Shown: one piece after another, positions 9,876 through 21,541 of the stretch
How positions within the stretch are numbered: position 1 is the stretch's first letter
Layout: every line of letters begins with the position of its first letter
Assembly (NCBI RefSeq): GCF_035083965.1
Contig: NC_089738.1
Span: 19,747,234 to 19,811,233 of the forward strand
Direction: 5' to 3'
DNA length: 64,000 nt
From: Branchiostoma lanceolatum
Taxonomy: Eukaryota; Chordata; Leptocardii; Amphioxiformes; Branchiostomatidae
Notes under the pieces: model-generated
Told to the model about the DNA's origin: nothing
The model's input: the letters and a program-made list of their open reading frames with translations, nothing else
Database searches by the model: none
Position numbers and translations under genes: made by a program

Positions 9876-12683
9876 GAAAAATGTTTCCCTCTAAAACACG
9901 GACACAAAATTCCAGACGTGGACCCTTGGGAAAAATTTACCATTTTCAGGCTTCAATTTAGACAAGGCATTTACCTTATTGGAATAATTGGACAGTTTTC
10001 AACACGAACCATCAATTTACTGAATTTTGGGCCAGACCTCCGGCCTTCTTCAACTCGACTGACCCGATCGCATTGAACACGTGATACCGTTGCTCACGTT
10101 AGATCACGTGATCAATGCGGTCGGGTTGGCCTTCCCGAAGAAGACCACAGAAAATTAGGTGCAATTTTTTTTTTCGGGGGGTGCAAGAATCATGTTCAAG
10201 AAAACGTGTATTTCCAAAGAATATCGAACACGAGATGTCGGGTGTTGCAAGGGCCTCCTCAGAAGTCTTTTGGCGCTGGTGTCACAAATAGCTTCTTTCT
10301 AAATCAAAACCTAATACATTTGATATAATACGTAGGCTGTAGGGCATTGCGGGTAAAGTGCAGGTAGAGATATGTGAATCTCAATGAGATCAGATTTCAG
10401 AAATGACTTACTAAGAAAGTCTCAGAAGACCACGGTAACAATATGCATTTCCTTTTGAAATTTAGGTACCTTCTCCGTGCATTGGCAATGGTTTTAACAC
10501 GTTAGGCACATTGACAGCTTAACGTGTTCTAGCAATTTATAGTAGAATGCATGGCTACTCCTGCAATTCGTAGCTGTTAGAACCGAATAACTCTCTTTAT
10601 AATTAATGGTAAGTGCAAAATTGACACACCACAAGTGCAACCTTAGTATCTATTAACATCTTCCTTCCTGACTGGATGCCGATTGAATAGATGTTGCTTT
10701 TGCTGTAAAAAGATTCTAATGATGGAATATTATGGGGACCAATGACGTTCTCGTATCAAACTACAGTTACAATTAAATAAGACAAAAAGTTACGGATTCA
10801 AAACTTAGATGTAGATATTTGAGAGAAGGAAGCAGGTAAAGAGAGATGATGTACATATTTCATAGAAAGGAAATTTATGGTGCAATCTTATAAGATTTCT
10901 ACAAAATTGTCTACTTTCTTAAATACCCGCCTGTCCAGATGTATAGACCCCATTGTGCCTCAATAGGATATGCTGCAGAAGTAGGATGATACGAATTATG
11001 AAGGGGTTTCCAGGGTCTTTGGCAGTAAAATTAGCTCCACATTGAAATTACGGCTGTGGCATTAGTTCTGATTGTAAGGGTGGCATTCTCCTGGCACACA
11101 ACATCTGATACTAAAGAACGATGAAATTTTCGATTGTTCTACAATAGGTTTTGTATGAATGGTGTGCCCAGTTCTGACAGATCGTGTCCGTCACGATAGT
11201 TTTCGTCCATTTGGATTACTTAGTGAAGACATTAGAATTTATCTGTCAGTAAGATTTTCAGCAACTTCCAGATGCTGTTTGCCCATTTGTTGATTCAGTC
11301 CAAAACCGCGTACGTGGGATATACCACCCATGAAATCGACTTGACGTGACCTAACGGTGGGATCAAAACTAAATTTCTCGTTGCGACAGGCCGAACGCCT
11401 GACCTTTGACATATCAGGGTGCTGTAGCTAATGGGCTTGACCTCTGAGGTCGGATTGAAAACATATCATGTCCTTTATTAGAAAGACGTTTGTGTGTTAC
11501 TTCACGGCCACCATGTTGGTTGGTTGAAGAAACAAATTGTCATACCTGCAAATCTGCATACGTTAAAGTGACTATGAATTGCATACAAATTCAAATTGAC
11601 CTTCCGGTTTAACCATACAACACGGCGGACAACGCTTACGTCATAATCACGTGAGTGCAAACACTCCATAGATTACCTAGGAAGAACTTTGTAACAATAC
11701 GATTGGTTATTACCGAACTCGGTGTATTGTAGTGATAGGAGATGAAATTGCATATTTTTAGAGTAGGAATGATTTTAGACCATTCTGGTCAGTACTTTGG
11801 TTGTCATGGATATTACTATCAAAAGAACATGCGGCTTCAACGGAAGCCAAACATTCCCATAACTTTACAGCGAAAGATGACAGCACCAAATACTTCATTA
11901 GCGAAAAGTCAGAGCAGTCAGGTATCACTAAAGCTGCTCAATAGTTCATTTGTTCGTCTGCCGTTGATATCTTGGAACATTTGTCAGTTTCTATCAACAG
12001 AACCAGAAACCGGTAGATCAGAAACATGGAAGCTTTGTTTTAGGCGTAATGATATATCTATGTTGCAGTGAATAGTTTTAGTCAAAAATATGTCTCTTTG
12101 TTAGGAATTTCATTTCTCTGAGTTTGACACTCTGTGTCTTTTAGTTCTCATGTCTAAACTTCGTTTGAATTTGTAATTAACTTTGATGAGATGCAAGACA
12201 ATCTAAAGGAATTGAAAGAGAAATGTGTGCAATTATTAGCCTTTTCTGTAAATCTTGCAAATGTAAAAAGAAAGGAATATGGCTGAAACGTTACGTAACT
12301 GTAATTGATTTTAATTAGTATCTGTCTATTTACTACTCGAAACCCTATGTCTGAACATATCATTTTGTTTCATTAGTGTTCCCATGTGTGTACAGGGTAG
12401 GAAATACTTGTAGACAAAAATTGAAGAAATTAGTTTGTAGCATTTTAGCAGATTAGAGAACCGTGGGAAGATGGATATCACGCGGTTTCATGCAATTAAA
12501 CTGTTTTTTCGTTAATCAATAAACTTACTGATGTAATAGAACTGCCATTGAGGTATTTATCGCAATTACTTGCCTTCGAGTGGCTTATTATTGGCTTTGA
12601 TGTAATTATTACTATTGTAAATTCCCTTCATGTAGTGTCTTTTAATGTAAAATTTGGCAAAGTGGCAGTGTCATTGCAAGACG
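9876..12683 (+). other. GALNT 3' UTR and intergenic DNA; one hairpin
   Basis: AT-rich with no supported gene. At about 10038-10145 an imperfect ~100-bp palindrome has arms rich in GACCCGATCGCATTG and CAATGCGGTCGGGTT. It would lie in the GALNT 3' UTR if the transcript extends that far. An open frame at 11742-12071 has no recognisable domain. Confidence 0.5.
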
Positions 12684-12719
12684 TTCCACTGCACGAAATG
12701 GCCTCGTTTCCCGGCGTAT

Positions 12720-13330
12720 ACGTACCGGGATTTTTCTGTATTTTTGTCGGATACTGACGGATACTGACGGATACATGCGGATTCGTGTAAGGTATCCGAC
12801 TATTTCCGCACCGGTATATGGAATATTTCCTGAAGAATCCGAAAGTAAGGGATTTTCGACGAATACGGAGCCGTACACTGTACGGAAATGCCACCGATCC
12901 TGACGGATACGAACAGGAATTTTTCTGTATTTTTGGCGGATACTGACGGATACATGCGGATTCGTGTAACGTATCCGACTATTTCCGCACCGGTATATGG
13001 AATATTTCCTGAAGAATCCGAAAGTAAGGGATTTTCGACGAATACGGAGCCGTACACTGTACGGAAATGCCACCCATCCTGACGGATACGAACCGGGATT
13101 TTTCTGTATTTTTGGCGGATACTGACGGATACATACGGATTCGTGTAAGGTATCCGACTATTTCCGCACCGGTATATGGAATATTTCCTGAAGAATCCGA
13201 AAGTAAGGGATTTTCGACGAATACGGAGCCGTACACTGTACGGAAATGCCACCGATCCTGACGGATGCGTACAGGGATTTTTCTGTATTTTGAAGAAAAT
13301 GGTGAATACTGACGGATACAGGTGGACAAA
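12720..13330 (+). repeat. Subterminal tandem repeat, ~179-bp unit, ~3.4 copies
   Basis: The units contain GGATTCGTGTAAGGTATCCGAC, TGGAATATTTCCTGAAGAATC and GGAGCCGTACACTGTACGG in fixed order, with matching positions near 12778, 12957 and 13136. Overlapping open frames here are by-products of the repeat. It is the left arm of the transposon. Confidence 0.9.
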
Positions 13331-13834
13331 ACAACGAATCCGTAACGGATCCGACTATGTGCTTGCATTACTAATTTAACTATACCTAAAACATCATTTT
13401 GAATGACAGGAAGTTTGGGAAAGCCTGTATGTAACATATGTATCATTTCATATCTCAACATAATGTATTTCTAAGTTCAAAAACTATCAAATACAATACA
13501 ATACGGAAGTACTATGTGGCTAAATGATCCATTTCATTTGAGACAGGCTGAGGGACATCCACATACTCAAAGCACCACTGCATATGCAGGTTAATGTCGG
13601 TAAATTGGGGTTGTGCAAGCACAATGTTCTGACAAATTATGAAATGTATTACAATTAACACCATCACAACATTGTGGTAATATTTACTACTGTATAGTGC
13701 CCTTGGACCAAAATCATCTACATGTTCTAAATATTCCACTAAAGTAATAAAAACCTTATTTGTGACCAGCTCTTCGTCTAAAAGCCATCAGATACAATTG
13801 TTTCAAATACAGAGGTTGAAAATAGAAAGTAACA

Positions 13835-14335
13835 TTATACTGTCTGAAGAACTCCCATGATGACACGCCACATTTTAAACGTAAGTAGCATATGCCGTGG
13901 AACTGCATGTGTATAATCGTCCTCTCCCCATTCTCTGACTACATCTGAGTTCACTTCTTCCATGCACTCTTGGTAAGGGACAGACAAGGCTGATTTCTTC
14001 TGTATCTGCATGTTGGACTCAGCTTGGAGTCCATCTTGTGATGAACCAGTTCCTATATGATAAAACCAAATGATGAATAAATATCAATTCACGTATTTAA
14101 GGAACATGTCACATGATTTTGACATGGGCTTCGTTTCATCACAGCAGCTACAAAAAAACACGGGACAATGGATATCCATCATGCCTCTCTCAGCTAACAT
14201 TGAAGTGTACCGATGATGGACTTACCAAAGGAGCCTGAGGTACTCAGCAGCTGAGCATCTGACAGTTGATTGCTTTGTTCCCAGCCAAGGTCCTCACAAT
14301 ATGTGCTGCATTTGTGAAGGAAGTATCTGCCGATG
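13835..14335 (-). CDS. Two possible exons of an unknown gene carried inside the transposon
   Basis: On the minus strand, 14335-14226 is open from an acceptor (CAGTACAG) to a strong donor (TTTG|GTAAGT, phase 1). 14052-13835 begins after an acceptor (ATATAG) in the matching phase and ends at TAA. Together they encode about 109 residues, including FLHKCSTYCEDLGWEQ and ECMEEVNSDVVREWGEDD. I recognise no domain. Matching phases across the intron argue for real exons, but the segment is short. It could be a captured host fragment or part of the element's own gene. Confidence 0.35.
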
Positions 14336-15259
14336 CTGTACTGGATATATATATATAAATGGAAACAATGACAAATATTAAACATATCACATACTCGCAT
14401 GTGTAAAAAAATGAATCTGGGCATCGTTGAATTGACTACGTAAAACTTACATCTATAACTTGAATATGATATTAATCCAACATGCACAGCTATAACTGAA
14501 TGAAATAATCACTGAGGCACACTACTGCCTCCTTATAAGTTCTAGTTCACTATCCACAAACTGTGGGATCTTTGTGGGACAAATACTTATGACATTTTCT
14601 TCCCTTCCATATCTTTAATTATCTTTCCCTCCACTGCTTGCTATTTTGTATCTGAAACGTTAACCAGACACACATGTCTGATGACCATTGGCAAGAATGA
14701 ACAAATTGAAATTTTAAATTTCCTAGATCCTAACGCCGTAAAAGGGCAGGTCGGCTGGAGAATTCTTATGGTCATGCGAATGCGATGATATGTCAAGCCA
14801 CAATAGGAGGATAACTGACGTCAAAACTAGTTAGAAACGGGAATTTTTCAATTTGTACTTACCAAAGGGCAGTCCCTCAAAATGATGAATCAACTCCCTA
14901 CCAGCGTTTACAAGGGGGGAGGGGGGCGACGAATATTGCATGCACGAAGAAGACAACGTCGCAATTCCGTGCGTTTGAGTTTACACCGAATTCCCTTCGA
15001 CTCTCAAGTCACTCAAAAATCACTGGTCGACCATGGTAGACTCTGGCGATGCCATGTTAAGCACAGAAGGTGATGAAACGCCGTTCTTGTCTGTGCTGTT
15101 AACCGAAAGAAAACCGTTAACGTTTGTCGCGCCCAGAAGTGTCTTGTGGGTAATTTGGATATCCGACACGAATCCGTGTTCCGTACACGTCAGGATCCGA
15201 GACAGCTCATGACTTCTAACATATTGGCAAATCTGAACTTCTAACATATTGGCAAATAC

Positions 15260-16130
15260 ATAAAAAAATGAAAGATCCGAGTAGATATTTTATCTGTACC
15301 CGAAACGTATCCAGACGTATACGGCATCAGAATTGCTGGATCTGAGGTGTTCCTGGTATTTGTCCGAATTTGCTCGGAAACGTTCCGTATCTGTACCCGA
15401 AACATATGAAGGATCCAGACGTATACGGCGCGGGAATTGTCGGATCTGAGGTGCATCGGATCCAATCGGAAACGTTCCGTATCTGCTATGATGCGCAATT
15501 CCGGATCTGTTGGATTCGTCAGGATCTGAGATCATGCCGCGTGCCGTGCAGTGTGTATTTGTTGGTCAGGATCCGAAGCAACTACCGACAAACAATCCAA
15601 ACATCTCTGCCATATTGACAAATATCTAGAAACGAAGGATCCGCGCAAATATCCTCAGGTATCCGACGCGCATCACGGATCCAGACGTATACGGCGTCGG
15701 AATTGCCGGATCTGAGGTGTACCTGGTAATTGTCTGAATTTGCTCGGAAACGTTCCGTATCTGTACCCGAAACGTATGAAGGATCCAGACGTATACGGCG
15801 CCGGAATTGTCTGATCTGAGGTGCATCGGATCCAATCGGAAACGTTCCGTATCTGCTATGATGCGCAATTCCGGATCTGCTGGATTCGTCAGGAAATGAG
15901 ATCATGCCGTGCCGTGTGTATTTATTCGTCAGGATCCGAAGCAACTACCGACATACAAACAATCCGAACATTCCAAATATCAAAAAACGAGGGATCCGCG
16001 CAAATATCTTCGGGTATCCGAGGCGCATCACGAATCCAGAAGAATACGGCGTCGGAATTGGTCGGATCTGCGGGCACTTCAGTATCCGAGCAGTGAACTG
16101 GGATTTTTCCGGATTCGCTCGGAAACGCCA
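15260..16130 (+). repeat. Subterminal tandem repeat, ~350-bp unit, ~2.5 copies
   Basis: GATCCAGACGTATACGGC, GCTCGGAAACGTTCCGTATC and CTATGATGCGCAATTCCGG recur in order at about 15308-15600 and 15675-15950. A shorter third copy follows to about 16130. It is the right arm of the transposon. Confidence 0.88.
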
Positions 16131-16450
16131 TGAGGCCCGATTCCGGATACGTCGGATCCGTCAGGATACGTGGCCATTTCGTGCAGTGTTCTTTGATACG
16201 TTAGGTTATTTTTGAGCTAGAAAGAATAAGCACAGATTGTAAGGAAATAAAATTGATGAGTTACAATACACTGTCAACGTATTTTCCTATTTCCTCGTTA
16301 ATGTTAACATCACCTAAAAACCTACTAAGCGTAAAATGCCAAGCAAAACATGAAATAAGTAGGTATAGAATTGGCACAGAATTCTGTTCCAATGTCAACT
16401 ACAGCATGGCACAAATACTTAACTAGCATTTCGTTGGCCTTACACGAACA

Positions 16451-19357
16451 TCAAACTACAGTCTCCATTTCAACGACGTCATGTGGAAGCAGTGCACGTC
16501 TTAGTTGCACCAGCCTCTCTTCTATCCCTTCTGGAGTCGGTCTGGTATCTGGAACGTCGCGCCAACACGACCTCATCAGTCCGTACAGGTCCTCTGGACA
16601 TCCCGGCGGCCTCTCCATCCGTTTTCCTTGCCTCAGGATCCCGACCATCTGAAGAAAGCTAAGCTGCATCCTGCCATCGTAGCATGGATCTTTCCCCAGT
16701 GTGGCGATCTCCCACAGCAGCACGCCGAAGGACCAGACGTCACTCTGACAGGTGTATTCGCCGTTCTCGATGGACTCCAGCGCCATCCACTTCAGCGGAA
16801 GGAATTCGTCAGCGCCTGGACGGTTGCATCGGACATACTGAGTGGTGGCGTAGACATCTCTGGCCAGTCCAAAGTCAGCTAACTTGGCCATGTCATCGGC
16901 AGTGATGAGGACGTTGCGAGCGGCCACGTCACGATGGGCGATTCTCAGGCGTTCCAGCTCTTGAAGAGCTCGTGCTATGTGGACTGCGTATCCAAGAAGG
17001 TTCCCGAGTAAGCCTTCCTCATGGATGTTTCCTAGTCGGCGTAAGAAACCCAAGAGATCGCCTTTCGGGGCATATTCCAGAAGAATGTACTTCTCCGCAG
17101 ACTTGGTGATGAGCCCAACAAGTCGAACAATGTTAGACTCACGACAGTCGCCATCTCGTTGTTGGTGCACAGCTACCAAAATGGCTGCTTCTCTGTAGAA
17201 GTCTCGATAGGACTGTGAGTCCTCGACGCGAACTGTCTTGGCGGCCACGGCGAGCTTTCCTTGAGGCGTGAGCAGTTGCCCTTTTCTGACAAGCCCGAAC
17301 ATCCCTTCTCCTATTAGGGGACCAGGAGTAAGCTGGCGGATCTTCTTCTCCCAGCGTCGCAGCCAGCCCGGCTGTAGGCTCTGCGCTAGATCCTGCTCCA
17401 TTCTCCTCAGCTCGAAAAGTATCTTGTCCTCCTCGCCTGTGTCGGGCACAGAGCAAGCCAGGATACCCGTTTTGTAGAGTATTGCCATCACTATGGCAAT
17501 AAGTAAGACTAAGGAGCCTAGTGGGAGCAGGCTTTCGAGCGGCGGTTCATCTGTGCTTGTCGGCCATTGGTCACATTTCTGTCCCGTCCATGGCGTCACG
17601 CATGCGCAGCTGCCGTCCACGTTGTTACATGTAGCATTGTTCCGACAGTCACAGACCTGCAGACATAGCATACCGAATTTCCCGTTCATACACGGTTTGC
17701 TACAATCCTTTCCGTACCATCCGTCGGTGCAGTCGCACTTCCCGTCGCTAGGGCTACAACTCGCACCATTTTGACAGCTACAGTTCATTGCACAGTCTAT
17801 ACCGTAGGTGCCATTGGAACATATTGTCTGACACCTGGTTTCTGTCCATCCCGGCGGACAGACACAACCAGCCCAACGGTCACAGCTGGCACCTTGTAGG
17901 CAATCACACCATTGGTTGGCACCATTGAGCACAAACGTGGTGTTGAGTGTTCTTCCCCGGGTGTCTCGGACCTGGCAGGTGTAGGGTCCACTGTCGGTAG
18001 GTTGTATGTTGAGAACCTCAAAGTCAATCTCACTCACACCAAAGCTGACTTTCTCTGTCGCATTTGGATATCTTACCGACATGCGTCCAACGTCGACATG
18101 GTGTGCCTTGCAATGAAACTTGATGTTTGCGGAAGTGTAAATATCACGAGGATCGCTAGGTGTCGTCGTGATGGAGACGTCCTGTTTGGGAATGTCACAG
18201 GCCACACCTTTCCAGCCGGGCGGACATTTGCAGGCGCCGTTCAACCCGTGACAGCGGGCGCCGTTCTTACAGATACAGTTTCTATGACAATGAAAGCCAT
18301 ATTTTCCAACTGGGCAGCCCACTGGCTTTATGTTTATGTCAATATATTCGATTAATCCTGATATGGCGATGGAATTATCTCTAATCGTAAAATTTATGTC
18401 TGGTGGCACTTTGCAAGAAAATGATCCTGTTTTTGTTGTAGGAAATGACCAGGACCACATCACGATGATGTTGAGATCTCTGTTTTCAACGATGTATTGA
18501 GGAACATACTTTTTTAAGGGGTCAAGGGCTGTTGTGCCCTCCCACCACTTGAGATGATACAGATCTATAACACTGCTAGATGGTATGGAATCAGACGTGC
18601 ACGTCAGTTGGTTAATATCCTTATCCAACAGTTGTTGCAGTGTTGTCTGAACATCGGGGTTTGTGTCGAACGAAACTATACGGACGCTACAATCGCTGTT
18701 GTCTGTTTGAACCTTCCATTCGGCAGGGGTTCTTATTTTCCAGAGGTCAGAGGTGTTACTATACTCCTGACTACCGATTAAAATGTCTCCACTTTCGGTC
18801 ACTACTTCCCCACTCAGCTCTAATCGGAATAACAAATCTCCCGGCTCACCTTTTGGCTTAATCGGAGTTTCACACGTCTCGTTATACACAGGAGGATAGT
18901 CCTCAACGTCACTCAACTCTACCTTAACGCTCGCGTTGTGAACTCCGCTGCGGATTGTGAGCAGATATGCCGGCTGTACTGACCAGTCCAGCGGGTTGGC
19001 GACCACAATAGTGCAGTTCTTCGTCACATTAAAGCGGCCGTGCGGATCTCCCTCCATTTTGGCACACGGAAGTTCCGCTTTTTGTCCAGTCGTTGGTTGT
19101 TGTGACGGGCTGAAAATGTTCTCATCGACAGCGACGTTTTCTGGTGCGGAAACGCTGAACTCCTGGGCCCGAGCAGAACAAAGAAGCCGGACAGATACAA
19201 CCCAGAAACCTTGTTTGCGCGACAGGCTGAGAATGGTCTCCCCAACAGCGACGTTTTCTGGTACGGAAACGCTGAAATTTGGACTCCTAGTTGAGACGCC
19301 AAAGCAAAATTGCAAGCAGCATGCTACAACAAGTAATGCCTGAAAACCTGTTGCCAT
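16451..19357 (-). CDS. Receptor tyrosine kinase with EGF and Ig domains, copy 1 (intronless)
   Basis: One uninterrupted frame of 968 codons from the ATG at 19357, chosen because a signal peptide starts there (MATGFQALLVVACCLQFC); the frame is open 31 codons further upstream. Order: signal peptide; FSVSVPENVAVGETIL; a second, duplicated FSVSAPENVAV segment preceded by a signal-like stretch; a unique extracellular region; an EGF/laminin-type module (CPVGKYGFHC...CPPGWKG); an Ig-like domain ending YTCQVRDTRGR; three more EGF modules; a TM segment (LGSLVLLIAIVMAILY); and a kinase domain. Kinase landmarks are IGEGMFGLVRK, AVAAKTV, HRDVAARN, DFGLARD, LPLKWMALESI and SDVWSFGVLLWEI. HRDVAARN replaces the usual HRDLAARN. 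The C-lobe spelling RMERPPGCPEDLY resembles the FGFR/RET/Tie group. The ligand is unknown. An almost identical inverted copy lies at 21542-24376. Confidence 0.9.
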   Translation of the reverse strand: MATGFQALLVVACCLQFCFGVSTRSPNFSVSVPENVAVGETILSLSRKQGFWVVSVRLLCSARAQEFSVSAPENVAVDENIFSPSQQPTTGQKAELPCAKMEGDPHGRFNVTKNCTIVVANPLDWSVQPAYLLTIRSGVHNASVKVELSDVEDYPPVYNETCETPIKPKGEPGDLLFRLELSGEVVTESGDILIGSQEYSNTSDLWKIRTPAEWKVQTDNSDCSVRIVSFDTNPDVQTTLQQLLDKDINQLTCTSDSIPSSSVIDLYHLKWWEGTTALDPLKKYVPQYIVENRDLNIIVMWSWSFPTTKTGSFSCKVPPDINFTIRDNSIAISGLIEYIDINIKPVGCPVGKYGFHCHRNCICKNGARCHGLNGACKCPPGWKGVACDIPKQDVSITTTPSDPRDIYTSANIKFHCKAHHVDVGRMSVRYPNATEKVSFGVSEIDFEVLNIQPTDSGPYTCQVRDTRGRTLNTTFVLNGANQWCDCLQGASCDRWAGCVCPPGWTETRCQTICSNGTYGIDCAMNCSCQNGASCSPSDGKCDCTDGWYGKDCSKPCMNGKFGMLCLQVCDCRNNATCNNVDGSCACVTPWTGQKCDQWPTSTDEPPLESLLPLGSLVLLIAIVMAILYKTGILACSVPDTGEEDKILFELRRMEQDLAQSLQPGWLRRWEKKIRQLTPGPLIGEGMFGLVRKGQLLTPQGKLAVAAKTVRVEDSQSYRDFYREAAILVAVHQQRDGDCRESNIVRLVGLITKSAEKYILLEYAPKGDLLGFLRRLGNIHEEGLLGNLLGYAVHIARALQELERLRIAHRDVAARNVLITADDMAKLADFGLARDVYATTQYVRCNRPGADEFLPLKWMALESIENGEYTCQSDVWSFGVLLWEIATLGKDPCYDGRMQLSFLQMVGILRQGKRMERPPGCPEDLYGLMRSCWRDVPDTRPTPEGIEERLVQLRRALLPHDVVEMETVV

Positions 19358-19494
19358 ATTTTTGACAGCGTTTTCCTCCTCTATATCAACTGGAAGTTTG
19401 GCTGCTAGAATATCTGAGCGACTTCTCCAAACGGTCGTGTTCTTATACACATGGAGTGCGGAACTACTATTTAAGTTGAAATAATCATTAACAG

Positions 19495-19875
19495 ATGTAT
19501 ATTCATAATACAGAGAGGTTTACAATACAGTTCCTCAATACGTCCTGCATAAGTCACAACAGCCGTGCTGAAGTGTTGTATAACTGACTCTGAAGTTGAT
19601 TGCAAAACTTCTTTTTTTAAATCTACAATGCAGAGAGGTTTACTATACAGTTCCTCAGTGAGTCCTGTATACATCACAATGTAAGACGCAATTGAACTGA
19701 AGTGCTGTAGAAGTGACCCTGAAGATGTTTGTGAAACCCTTTTTTTTTATTTACAATACGGAGAGCGATACTTTACAGTTCCTCAGTGGGTCTTGTATAA
19801 ATCACGATGTAGGACACGGTCGTGCTGAAGTACTGTATAACTGACTCTGATATTGTTTGCGAAACTTTAAACAAC
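19495..19875. repeat. Tandem repeat upstream of RTK copy 1, ~125-bp unit, three copies
   Basis: The word TACAGTTCCTCA(A/G)T(G/A)(A/C/G)GTC recurs at about 19526, 19646 and 19776, followed each time by CTGAAGTnnTGTA and GTGACTCTGA-like sequence and a T tract. It lies just 5' of the kinase gene on the minus strand, where the promoter or 5' UTR would be. Confidence 0.75.
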
Positions 19876-20703
19876 TTCTCTTTCACATGAAACGTACTAC
19901 CAGAGGCCACATACTGTTTGTTCCGTCACAGATATCACAAATGGGGGCAGGTCCACACACCTTACAGTGTTTTGGGAAGTAAATTTGATCATAAATGGGC
20001 AGGTTTACACAGGAAGTATTTCGGGAGAAAAAATTGTACCTTTTGAAACACAGAGAAGGAACCTTTGCATATACCCTCCATATCTAGTAGTTTCATAGAA
20101 TAGAGTTGGAATTTGGACGCGGAAGCCCTTTAGAACGTGCCTGTTTACACAAAATGTACACTCCCGAATTCGTAAGGGAGATCCCCCGCGAAAGGCAGCG
20201 ACATGTGACGTCAGTCGTTTTTTAATCCAATGTTGTAATTGGCGGAAGCGGAGGTATCTTTACTGACCTGCGAAGCATAACACGTCTGTCCACATATTGT
20301 ATGTAGACGATAGAAAATGATATTAAAGGCAACCAAAGCAATATAAGGGCCAAAAAAATGGAAATGAAAAATTGCTGAAATCTTTATGGTAGTGACATTT
20401 ACTAACATTGTTTAGCACATTTGCGTAATAACTTCACACTTTTAGGATTTTAAAACCACGCAAGATCGTACCGTACGATGATCCCCTTAGTTTCACGAGC
20501 CTATTTAAACTCCGGCCACTATTTTCACATCACAACAACGTCGTATTTTTGCATCATGGACGTTGCTTTACATTGTGGTAGTGTTGTTTGAACTAACCAT
20601 GTATAGAAATGACTAAATGAATTAACTTTCAAAATTCGATTTTTCGAACCCTAAAACTGCTTGGGTTGTCAATTTTTGTCTTGCTTGAGTTGCCCTCAGA
20701 GAA

Positions 20704-20943
20704 ATGGTCTGTAGGCACCTGGACGCTGACTTGCCACGCAGCTTCGAACTTTTTCATCTTCTTCCTTTAAATACTTCGTTCTTACGAATTTTCCTCTGTT
20801 GGTTTGGATTTAAAGCAAAACTTCAGTGTGCCGAGGGAGATCCGTGCGACGAAATTTGCCCTATTGTTGTCTCCGACACGCTGGATTGGTCAAACACAGG
20901 ACAGGCACAGAGAATGACCCGGGTCCTCACATCTGTGACGTAG
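20704..20943 (+). pseudogene. Remnant of a third RTK copy (extracellular N-terminal part)
   Basis: The frame at about 20812-20905 reads KAKLQCAEGDPCDE...CPIVVSDTLDWS. It lines up with KAELPCAKMEGDP...CTIVVANPLDWS in both intact kinases. Flanking sequence has diverged, the frame stops at 20943 and no kinase follows. It shares strand with copy 2, which begins 600 bp downstream. Confidence 0.6.
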
Positions 20944-21229
20944 AATACCATGCCATTGGTGGGTAATGACCTCTGAACTTTTAGGACAAGGACAGGGACA
21001 GTGTTTGAGTTCAAGGCTCTAAGTTTTGTTCTATATGACCGAATTTGCTTACAATATGTTTTGTTCAAGACCTTAAGTTCTATCTATATGACTGAATCTG
21101 CCTACTTTATGTTTTGTTCAAGACTTTAAGTTTTATTTTGTACGACTTAATTCACCTACATTATGTTTTGCTCGAGACTTTATGTTTTGTTTACACGACT
21201 TAATTTGCTCACTATCTTAAATCAAGCGA

Positions 21230-21470
21230 CAGCATGTTCTTATACACGACATTCTGTTATGACATATACGGATATCATTATCACCATTACTATGCTATTA
21301 TTATCCATTTTATGTATTGTTTATCCCTTAGCATGATAAGCGTACCTCTGTATTTATAATTGTCCATACTTGATTTGATTTGATTTGTAACGCACACGTG
21401 ACAGGAAGCGTTGTGCCACCGATTTTAAGGTGAAATAAAGTTCAAAGTTCAAAGTTCAGGGACGAGGAAG
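21230..21470 (+). mobile_element. Probable LINE 3' end with short tandem tail
   Basis: AT-rich sequence ends in GGTGAAATAAAG followed by (TTCAAAG)n (21428-21457). A heptamer-repeat tail after AATAAAG is typical of CR1/L2-type LINE 3' ends. No reverse transcriptase is present. Confidence 0.5.
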
Positions 21471-21541
21471 CGGAATGAAAACCAGTGTCGTCACCACTGT
21501 GGTCTGTTTTCAACACTTAAGATACAAGTGAAGATAAAAAT

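Larger units (their letters stand above)
12687..16188. mobile_element. CACTA/EnSpm-like DNA transposon (non-autonomous), 3.5 kb
   Basis: The ends are perfect 17-bp inverted repeats: CACTGCACGAAATGGCC at 12687 and GGCCATTTCGTGCAGTG ending at 16188. Both are flanked by TTC (12684-12686 and 16189-16191). CACTR termini, a 3-bp duplication and arrays of subterminal repeats are the marks of CACTA/EnSpm elements. The left end carries ~179-bp tandem units (about 12720-13330) and the right end ~350-bp units (about 15260-16130); both are rich in GGATCCG/TATCCGAC words. I see no transposase. The middle (13380-15170) differs in composition and holds two possible spliced exons on the minus strand. Confidence 0.8.

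Noticed and set aside
11742-12071. 109-residue plus-strand frame downstream of GALNT
   Set aside because: AT-rich, no domain, no splice or promoter context; probably chance.
12628-13461. Overlapping frames of 140-160 residues
   Set aside because: They come from the transposon's 179-bp tandem repeat and repeat themselves; no domain.
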